A DNA stretch of 64,000 nt from ISDg sp045130455 (GTDB lineage: Bacteria; Bacillota; Clostridia; Lachnospirales; Lachnospiraceae), in assembly GCA_045130455.1 (NCBI GenBank), contig JBGUPV010000155.1:1-64000 (forward strand), in the 5' to 3' direction. Shown in pieces: positions 58,163 to 64,000 of this stretch. Position 1 is the first letter of the stretch. Every line of letters begins with the position of its first letter. The notes beneath the pieces were generated by a model. The model ran no database searches and was not told the DNA's origin. It saw only the letters and a program-made list of their open reading frames with translations. The position numbers and the translations under genes are program-made.

Positions 58163-58870
58163 TTACTGTTCCACCTCGACGATGCAGGCCGGGCCGTCCG
58201 TCATAAGCGCGATGACCGTGCGCTCATTTTCCGCGCTCACGACCGGTGTGATCGACTCGCCGGGACGCACCTGTTTCCTGTATTCGACGCGCAGCCCGAC
58301 GATGGAAATGTCCTTCGGCAGATAGCTCATGGCCAGGTGGACAAACTGACCGTTGTTCACATGGCCGTTGTTGTCGAGCATGTATTCCTGAACCGGAACC
58401 GCGGGATATTCCTTCCCGCCCTCCGGGATCGCGATCTTGCGGCCCCTGCTCTCAAAGAGCGGCCCGTCGCCGAGCGGATACTTTGCCGCGATGTCCTCCG
58501 TGACCCGCGTCATCCGCATCTCCGCCGTGTTCATCAGCGCCCACTGCGCATTTGCCTCCGCCAGGATCTCCCCGTCCGCCGTCCTCATGTACACGGCACG
58601 GTTGCCGAGCATGCCGCGGAACGAATACGGGTACGTGCCCACAACGATGCGCTCGCACAGCCGCGGGAGCCGGCGGATCCGCACGTCCCATGAGACAAGA
58701 AACCATGCCATGTTTCTCGGTCCGAGCTCCTTCGTCCCGACACCGAGCATCTCGCTCTGCTCGATCGCCGCGTCCTGAAAATAATCGATCAACGCGGGTA
58801 TCGTCAGCTTCAGCTCGCGATCAACCCTGCTGTAGCGGATCGTATCCTCATATTCATAGGCAACCACCAT
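58163..58870 (-). CDS. Acyl-ACP thioesterase (PF01643)
   Basis: A 235-residue double-hotdog protein of usual length. It starts YEYEDTIRYSRVDRELKLTI, then LIDYFQDAAIEQSEMLGVG, and MLDNNGHVNNGQFVHLAM in the second hotdog with the catalytic Asn/His region (DNNGHVNN). It releases fatty acids from acyl-ACP in the cytosol. GGGGGAG precedes the ATG. A terminator separates it from the upstream acyl-CoA synthetase gene, so read-through or a weak promoter must supply it. Confidence 0.88.
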   Translation of the reverse strand: MVVAYEYEDTIRYSRVDRELKLTIPALIDYFQDAAIEQSEMLGVGTKELGPRNMAWFLVSWDVRIRRLPRLCERIVVGTYPYSFRGMLGNRAVYMRTADGEILAEANAQWALMNTAEMRMTRVTEDIAAKYPLGDGPLFESRGRKIAIPEGGKEYPAVPVQEYMLDNNGHVNNGQFVHLAMSYLPKDISIVGLRVEYRKQVRPGESITPVVSAENERTVIALMTDGPACIVEVEQ

Positions 58871-58898
58871 AGCTGCTCCCCCTTTTGCACAATCAAAG

Positions 58899-58927
58899 AA
58901 CGCTCCCGCGTTGCACCCCGGAAGCGT
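58899..58927 (-). terminator. Probable terminator of the acyl-CoA synthetase gene
   Basis: On the minus strand ACGCTTCC and GGGAGCGT pair around a 13-base loop, followed by TCTTTGATTG; moderate T content. Confidence 0.6.
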
Positions 58928-58943
58928 CCTGTCTTTCTCATTC

Positions 58944-60623
58944 TTACGCCTGCGCGTTCGCGCTCTTCATCTCGTCCTCGTGACGGATCTGCGCACGCTT
59001 GATCTTGCCGCCCAACGTCTTCGGAAGCTCATCGACGAACTCCACGATACGCGGGTACTTGTACGGCGCGGTCATCTTTTTTACGTGGTTCTGAAGCTCC
59101 TTGATGAGCTCGTCCGAAGGCGTGTAGCCCTTTGCGAGCACGACGGTCGCCTTGACCACCTGGCCGCGGATCGGGTCGGGCGCCGCGGTGATGGCGCACT
59201 CCACGACCGCCGGATGCGCAACAAGCGCACTCTCGACCTCGAAAGGTCCGATGCGGTAGCCGGAGCATTTGATAACGTCGTCGTGACGGCCGACGAAGCG
59301 GCAGTAACCGTCGTTGTCACGCCATGCAACGTCCTTCAGGTTATAATTTCCGCCGGCAAATGCCTCGTCCGTCTGCTCTTTATTCTTGTAATATCCGATG
59401 AACAATCCGATCGGATGATGATCGATGACATCGCAGATCGTGATCTCGCCCTCCGCACCGGGCTCCACTTCCTTGCCGTCCATCATCAGCTTGATGTCGT
59501 AGATCGGCGAAGGCTTGCCCATGGCGCCGGGGATCGGCTCGAACCACGGATAATCCGCGAAGAGTACCGTACCCTCGGTCTGGCCGAAGCCGGTGTGGAT
59601 CTTGCCGCCCGTGAGCGCAAGCCAGCGGTCAAATACGTCCGCGTTCAGCGGCTCGCCGGCCGTCGCGAAATTCTGAATGCTTGAAAGGTCGTAGCTCGCC
59701 ACATCCTCCTGGAGCATGAAGCGGTACATCGTCGGCGGCGCGCAGAACGTCGTCAGCTTGTATTTGGCCATCATCTCAAGAAGCTTCGCGGGCTTGAACT
59801 TGATCATGTCGTACGCAAAGATCGTGGCGCCGCAGATCCACTGTCCGTAGATCTTGCCCCATCCGAACTTCGCCCAGCCGGAGTCGGACACGCTCATGTG
59901 AAGCTTGCCCTCCTGCACCTGCTGCCAGTATTTTGCGGTCACGATGTGCCCCAGAGGATGGTGGTAGTTGTGCGTTACCATCTTCGGCATGCCCGTCGTT
60001 CCCGACGTAAAATAAATCTGCATGATGTCGGTGCCCTTCGTGCGGTCGTCGCCCGTGGGCTTCGCCAGCACGTCGGAGCATCTGTCCATCTCCGCATTGA
60101 AATCGATCCAGCCCTCACGCTGAACGTTGTCAACCACGGCGAGATACTTCACGCCCGGCATCTCGGGTTTTGCCATCTCCATCTGCGACATGACATACTC
60201 GTCGTCGACGCAGACAAACATCTTCACATCCGCCGCGTTGGCGCGGTAGACGATATCCTTCTTCGTAAGCTGAAGCGTGCCCGGAATGATGATGATACCG
60301 AGCTTGATGAGCGCCGTCGCGCATACCCAGTACTCCCAGCGTCTCCGGAGGATCAGCATCACGACGTCGCCGCGCTGCAGTCCCAGGGATTTAAAGAAGT
60401 TGGCCGCCTTGTTCGAAAGCCGGCTCATCTCCGCGAATGTGAACGACTTCTCGAGGCCTGTGTCGTCGCACCACAGAAGCGCGCGCAGGTCGGGCTTTTC
60501 CTCCGCCCAGCCGTCCACGATGTCCCAGCCGAAGTTGAAATACTCGGGTGCATTTACCGTATAATTCTTCTTGAAATCCTCGTACGAGTCAAACTCGATG
60601 CGAGGGAGATACCGCTCCAACAT
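58944..60623 (-). CDS. Acyl-CoA synthetase (AMP-forming, acetyl/medium-chain type)
   Basis: A 559-residue ANL enzyme. Motifs: QIYFTSGTTGMPKMVTHNY (ATP loop), SVSDSGWAKFGWGKIYGQW, HTGFGQTEGTVLFADYP, GYYKNKEQTDEAF, WRDNDGYCRFVGRHDDVIK, CSGYRIGPFEVESAL and KTLGGKIKRAQIR with the catalytic Lys. The arrangement resembles acetyl-/propionyl- and medium-chain acyl-CoA synthetases of gut clostridia. Its gene follows an XRE-cupin regulator by 90 bases, a common pair in this group. Confidence 0.88.
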   Translation of the reverse strand: MLERYLPRIEFDSYEDFKKNYTVNAPEYFNFGWDIVDGWAEEKPDLRALLWCDDTGLEKSFTFAEMSRLSNKAANFFKSLGLQRGDVVMLILRRRWEYWVCATALIKLGIIIIPGTLQLTKKDIVYRANAADVKMFVCVDDEYVMSQMEMAKPEMPGVKYLAVVDNVQREGWIDFNAEMDRCSDVLAKPTGDDRTKGTDIMQIYFTSGTTGMPKMVTHNYHHPLGHIVTAKYWQQVQEGKLHMSVSDSGWAKFGWGKIYGQWICGATIFAYDMIKFKPAKLLEMMAKYKLTTFCAPPTMYRFMLQEDVASYDLSSIQNFATAGEPLNADVFDRWLALTGGKIHTGFGQTEGTVLFADYPWFEPIPGAMGKPSPIYDIKLMMDGKEVEPGAEGEITICDVIDHHPIGLFIGYYKNKEQTDEAFAGGNYNLKDVAWRDNDGYCRFVGRHDDVIKCSGYRIGPFEVESALVAHPAVVECAITAAPDPIRGQVVKATVVLAKGYTPSDELIKELQNHVKKMTAPYKYPRIVEFVDELPKTLGGKIKRAQIRHEDEMKSANAQA

Positions 60624-60713
60624 ATGCTTTATCCTTACCTTCGTGTTGTTATTCCGTCATCTGTCCGCCGCCTGCCGAAGCAGTGCGCGGTCTTCTCTCT
60701 TCCGTCCCCGGGC

Positions 60714-61262
60714 TCACTCCGCGATCATCGTCAGGAACGTCGCCGGCACGTCGCCGTTGCAGCGCTGTCCGTGCGGGTACGTGGGATTGAAATAAATGCT
60801 GTCGCCCTCGTTCAGGACGATCTCCTGATCGCCGAAGACCACGATCAGACTTCCCTTGAGAACAAGGTTGAACTCCTCGCCGTCATGCTGCACCAGCGCC
60901 GCCGGCTTGTCCGACGGATCGATGGTCACCAGAAACGGCTGCATGATCTTCTTTGTAAAATGATACGCCAGGTTCTGGAACGTGTACCCCGGATAGCGGT
61001 CCGCGAGCTGTCCCTGTCCCGCGCGGACGACCTGGTAGGTGCGCAGCTTTCCGCTGACGCCCGTCATGATCTCGGAGAAATCCACGTTGAATTTCTTGGA
61101 GATGGAGTAGATCACGCTGATCGGAATGTCCGCCGCACTCTCCTCGTATCCGCGATATGTCTCTACATCGATATGCAGCTCCTTCGCAAGCTCCTCCTGC
61201 GTGTAACCGCAGACTTCCCGAAGCTCCCGGATCCTCGCCGCCAATTCCTTCAATTCGTCCAT
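60714..61262 (-). CDS. XRE-family regulator with C-terminal cupin domain
   Basis: The start at 61262 follows GGGAGG; 182 residues. The N-terminal helix-turn-helix (residues about 5-60; REVCGYTQEELAKELHIDVETYRGYE) is followed by a cupin_2 domain (about 105-175) with VQHDGEEFNLVLKGSLIVVFG, then EGDSIYFNPTYPHGQRC, including the metal-like His. Such proteins sense a small ligand through the cupin and repress or activate nearby genes; here the adjacent acyl-CoA synthetase is the likely target. Confidence 0.9.
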   Translation of the reverse strand: MDELKELAARIRELREVCGYTQEELAKELHIDVETYRGYEESAADIPISVIYSISKKFNVDFSEIMTGVSGKLRTYQVVRAGQGQLADRYPGYTFQNLAYHFTKKIMQPFLVTIDPSDKPAALVQHDGEEFNLVLKGSLIVVFGDQEIVLNEGDSIYFNPTYPHGQRCNGDVPATFLTMIAE

Positions 61263-61328
61263 ATGATACCTCCCGTTCTGCCGGCCGGTTGCGCCGACAT
61301 CGCGTATCCTGCAATGCGCAGTATGCAC

Positions 61329-61357
61329 ATTGTAGCCCTTCCCCCGCAAAATGTCAA
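61329..61357 (-). promoter_or_regulatory. Promoter of the XRE-cupin/acyl-CoA synthetase operon
   Basis: On the minus strand a perfect TTGACA (61357-61352), 17 bases, TACAAT (61334-61329). No clear operator dyad beyond GCGCAGTATGCAC-type sequence just downstream was noted. Confidence 0.8.
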
Positions 61358-61398
61358 TCGTTACGGGGAAAACTCGGATTTCCCACCGTCTCGCGGGA

Positions 61399-63051
61399 TT
61401 AATTCTGCAGCATCGCCGAGATTCCCGGGATCAACTGCTTCTTTCTCGACACCAGCTTCGGCACTTCGCAGACATTTTCCGCGGCCTTCACACCGAACGC
61501 CTCCTCGAGCACGTCCTTCGCGCCGTCGCCCGCGTACAGCACGCGCGAGGTCTCGGTCGTGATGTTCGTCAGCATGAAAAACAGCATGTTGATGTCGCTC
61601 TTGGACGCCATGCCGAGCAAAAACGGCTTCAGGCGCTCCTCGATGCCCGCGAGCTCGTCCGCGCTCATCGAGTTGATCTGCCCGACACCGAGTGTGATCG
61701 CGCCGATCTTGAATTTCTTGTAGTCCTGGTAGAAGATCTCCTCGGGCGAGCGCTCCGTGAGATGACTTCCGGCCGCAAACATCCGGCTCGCCAGCGCGTC
61801 CGTCTCGACGCCGGCGATCCCCGCAAGCGCAAGAGCCGCCCTCCGGTCGATCTCGGTGCACGTCGGCGAGTGGAACGCGAGCGTGTCCGAGAGGATCGCC
61901 GCGCACAGAAGCCCCGCGATATCCTTCGGGATCTCAACGCCCTGCTCCGTGTACATCAGATACACCAGCGTCGCCGTGCAGCCGAGCGGTTCGTTGCGGA
62001 AATACACCGGTTGGAACGTGCACATGCCGCCGATCCGGTGGTGATCGATGATCTCGAGGATGTCGGCCTCCTCAACGCCGTCCACCGCCTGCGCGGGTTC
62101 GTTGTGATCCACTAAGATCACCTGCTTGCGGCTCATATCCATGAGGTTCCGCCGGGAGATCGTCCCGCGGTAGATTCCCTTGTGATCAAGGATCGGGAAA
62201 TCCCGGTTCCGGCGTTTTGCCATGACGTCGCGGATGCTGTCGATGTAATCGTCCGTGCGGAACGTGATCAGATTGTCCGTCGTCATGAAATATCCGATCG
62301 GCATCGCAAGGTCGATCAGACGTGCAACGGTAAATGCGTCGTGCGGCGAGCTGATGATGATACAGCCGTGCTCCTCCGCGAGTCTGCGGATCGTCACCGA
62401 TACCTTCGCGCCCTCGCAGACGACGAGACAGGCCGCACCCATCTCGATCGCGCAGAGCTGCGACTCGTAGCGGTTGCCGAGGATGACCAGGTCGCCGGGC
62501 TTGATGTAATCCTCCATCAGATCCGGATTAGCCGCTGCGATCAGCACCTTGCCCTCGGTGTATCGCAATCCTTCGATCTTACCCGTGACGAGCGTTCCGT
62601 CGAGCGTATCCAGAATATTTCCGTAAGGCGTTGCCGCCGCCGAGAGAATTCCCGAATCCGAGAGCTCCATCGCCGTCTTCGCGATGTCGCTGATCGTGAT
62701 CAGACCGTCCAGATGCCCTTCCGCGTCGGTGATGCACAGTGTCACGACGTGGCTGTCCTGCATCATCAGCCAGGCGCGCTTTAAGGACATGTCGCGATCC
62801 ACGCCCTGCGTTTCACGGATATCGATATCCTTCACCTGCGTTCCGACATACTCGATGTAGTCGGGCGCCGCCACACCGAAGTGTTTCAGCACGTAAGCCG
62901 TCTCCGCGTTGATCTCACCGCAGCAACGCGGCACATGCTTCTTGCCGGTCTGCTTCTCCTTGAGCCACGCGTAGGCGATGGCCGAACAGATCGAGTCCGT
63001 GTCCGGATTCTTGTGACCGATCACCAGTACTTTTTTCTCATGTGTCGTCAT
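61399..63051 (-). CDS. ppaC: Mn-dependent inorganic pyrophosphatase with CBS and DRTGG insert
   Basis: A 550-residue protein, longer than the catalytic form (about 310) because of a regulatory insert. The DHH catalytic domain has GHKNPDTDS (12-20), then, after the insert, VDHNEPAQAV, IDHHRIGG and SDTLAFHSPT. The insert (about 75-300) has two CBS segments (MQDSHVVTLCITDAEGHLDG; KRRNRDFPILDHKGIYRG) around a DRTGG domain (VLGNR-type YESQLCAIEMGAACLVV), which bind adenine nucleotides or diadenosine polyphosphates in homologues. It splits pyrophosphate in the cytosol. AAAGGAG precedes the ATG. The gene is alone under its own promoter. Confidence 0.92.
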   Translation of the reverse strand: MTTHEKKVLVIGHKNPDTDSICSAIAYAWLKEKQTGKKHVPRCCGEINAETAYVLKHFGVAAPDYIEYVGTQVKDIDIRETQGVDRDMSLKRAWLMMQDSHVVTLCITDAEGHLDGLITISDIAKTAMELSDSGILSAAATPYGNILDTLDGTLVTGKIEGLRYTEGKVLIAAANPDLMEDYIKPGDLVILGNRYESQLCAIEMGAACLVVCEGAKVSVTIRRLAEEHGCIIISSPHDAFTVARLIDLAMPIGYFMTTDNLITFRTDDYIDSIRDVMAKRRNRDFPILDHKGIYRGTISRRNLMDMSRKQVILVDHNEPAQAVDGVEEADILEIIDHHRIGGMCTFQPVYFRNEPLGCTATLVYLMYTEQGVEIPKDIAGLLCAAILSDTLAFHSPTCTEIDRRAALALAGIAGVETDALASRMFAAGSHLTERSPEEIFYQDYKKFKIGAITLGVGQINSMSADELAGIEERLKPFLLGMASKSDINMLFFMLTNITTETSRVLYAGDGAKDVLEEAFGVKAAENVCEVPKLVSRKKQLIPGISAMLQN

Positions 63052-63116
63052 GGGTGCTCAACTCCTTTATCATCCAACCGATATGGGCGGCAGGCTTGAT
63101 CGCCATCCCTTACGTA

Positions 63117-63145
63117 AGTATAACAAATCCATAGGGAACGGTCAA
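63117..63145 (-). promoter_or_regulatory. ppaC promoter
   Basis: On the minus strand TTGACC (63145-63140), 17 bases, TATACT (63122-63117). Confidence 0.78.
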
Positions 63146-63346
63146 CGACGGAGCAGGGGTGTTTCGAGCGGAGCCGGTGTATCCCGTTCAACATCACCCT
63201 CCACTTTTCGAAGTCCTCCGTTTATAAAACCCTATTTCTTTTCTTTTGAAATGTTGTATACTAAACATAGCGGATTATCGCTTTATAATATATCAACCCA
63301 ATGTCTTTTATTATCGTCTGTGCGGAAGGAGGTTCATGTTTCATAT
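63146..63346 (+). other. AT-rich intergenic region upstream of the peptidase gene
   Basis: This gap contains candidate -10 boxes TATACT (about 63256) and TATAAT (about 63285) without good -35 boxes, and AAGGAGG (63326-63332). An ATG three bases after the SD opens a four-codon frame (MFHI) whose stop overlaps the peptidase ATG (ATGA). I see nothing else. Confidence 0.45.
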
Positions 63347-64000
63347 ATGAAATCGCGCTTTTTTTCTTTATTTATGTCGTTTATCTTGTTTGTCACTTTT
63401 ACCACACCTTATCTGACGTCCACCAACGCAAATCCATCTGATATAGTTTTTCGGTATAATGATGAAGATTTTATCGATGTAATTGTTATTTTGCATGACA
63501 TCCCAGAAGAAGCTATGTATGAATTGTTCTGCTCGCGTTATCCCGAAGAATATAAGCAATTCGTTTTTGTAAAGGAGAATACGGATCCAATTCCAAATGA
63601 ATTACTCGACGAATCTCTACTTGCATCTGCCTCCGACCATAAAAGACAGATTTACAGCGAGCTCTACCTTGAACAAAATATAACCTTTCTGCAAAAATAC
63701 TCATCACAAGAAAACTGCATCTTTTTAAGCAAGTATTCACCCATGATTATCATGCGTATTCCCTTCGCCACTATTCATGAAATGGCTGAAGATGAAATGG
63801 TTTGCCAAATCACCGAATTTGTAGATGAACCCGGAAGCAGCAACAGCTTAAGCCTTGCGAACAACCTAACTCGAGCTAACTATGTGCGCGACACCTACGG
63901 GAACAGTGGTTCCGGTGTTAAAATTGGTATGTACGAAGTTAGTGGAGTTCCTGATGTCACTGATTCATCTCTGACTCAAGCCACTATCCATAAACGATTA
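63347..64000 (+). CDS. Secreted subtilisin-like (S8) peptidase, N-terminal part (3' end outside window)
   Basis: The frame from 63347 runs open to the right edge (218 residues). It starts with a signal peptide (KSRFFSLFMSFILFVTFTTPYLTS), then a propeptide-like region with acidic and aromatic residues, and at about residue 183-205 has TYGNSGSGVKIGMYEVSGVPD, which matches the segment that holds the catalytic Asp in S8 peptidases (usually GVKVGIIDTG); here Glu stands in the Asp position, as in a subgroup I recall from Clostridia. The catalytic His and Ser lie outside the window. The DNA is markedly AT-rich against all neighbours, suggesting transfer. Confidence 0.65.
   Translation, partial: MKSRFFSLFMSFILFVTFTTPYLTSTNANPSDIVFRYNDEDFIDVIVILHDIPEEAMYELFCSRYPEEYKQFVFVKENTDPIPNELLDESLLASASDHKRQIYSELYLEQNITFLQKYSSQENCIFLSKYSPMIIMRIPFATIHEMAEDEMVCQITEFVDEPGSSNSLSLANNLTRANYVRDTYGNSGSGVKIGMYEVSGVPDVTDSSLTQATIHKRL

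Noticed and set aside
1..64000. tRNA, rRNA, CRISPR arrays, insertion sequences, phage genes
   Set aside because: Looked for cloverleaf ends, regularly spaced repeats, transposase motifs and integrases; none seen.

Overview
The window looks like a chromosomal segment of a GC-rich Clostridia member, most likely Lachnospiraceae. The evidence is the DUF5716/DUF5717/Bax-inhibitor/CmpB-permease gene set, an archaeal-type AspRS, a CBS/DRTGG-type Mn pyrophosphatase, a val T-box, an infC-rpmI-rplT operon with an attenuator leader, and many secreted lipoproteins with Thr/Pro linkers. This placement is inference from gene content; no rRNA or tRNA is present. Most genes lie on the minus strand. Two stretches (about 8.5-9.3 kb and 63.15 kb to the end) are clearly more AT-rich than the rest.

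Layout. 1-7 kb (minus): truncated YfhO-type membrane protein, secreted LCAT-like lipase, lipoprotein 5'-nucleotidase, Tyr/Ser phosphatase, DUF4261 protein, small membrane protein. 7.1-8.5 kb (plus): aspS. 9.3-14.6 kb (plus): a five-gene operon of STAS antagonist, SpoIIE phosphatase fused to an RsbW-like kinase, and a complete amino-acid ABC importer whose ATPase carries what looks like a degenerate RsbW-like domain. 14.6-16.2 kb (minus): flavin reductase and rhomboid protease. 16.3-22.1 kb (minus): overlapping operon vanW, DltA-like adenylation enzyme, carrier protein, membrane-anchored PQQ-type propeller, and a fused substrate-binding/permease protein. 22.2-31.5 kb (minus): PstS-like protein, three paralogous DUF3298-like lipoproteins, a small ORF and a YD-repeat-like lipoprotein, downstream of a promoter with helically phased GTAAC-type direct repeats. 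31.7-34.8 kb: valS with T-box. 34.8-50.4 kb (minus): a long collinear run from a membrane-anchored protein through DUF5717, Bax inhibitor, DUF5716, TPR-like, HD and CmpB proteins into five tandem paralogous YD-like lipoproteins. 50.5-52 kb: rplT, rpmI, infC (AUU start). 52-54.8 kb: two paralogous membrane proteins, a small protein, proC. 54.9-58 kb: a 1029-residue NADAR/helical linker/macro-domain fusion. 58.1-63 kb: acyl-ACP thioesterase, acyl-CoA synthetase, XRE-cupin regulator, inorganic pyrophosphatase. 63.3 kb to end (plus): N-terminal part of a subtilisin-like secreted peptidase.

The strongest candidates for undescribed biology are (i) the NADAR-macro fusion; (ii) the ABC importer merged with a partner-switching module; (iii) the carrier/adenylation/propeller gene trio that reproduces, as separate genes, the domain order of animal AASDH; (iv) a strongly over-represented, frame-independent 9-mer CGGAAAATG (about 30 copies, both orientations); and (v) the tandem lipoprotein arrays.
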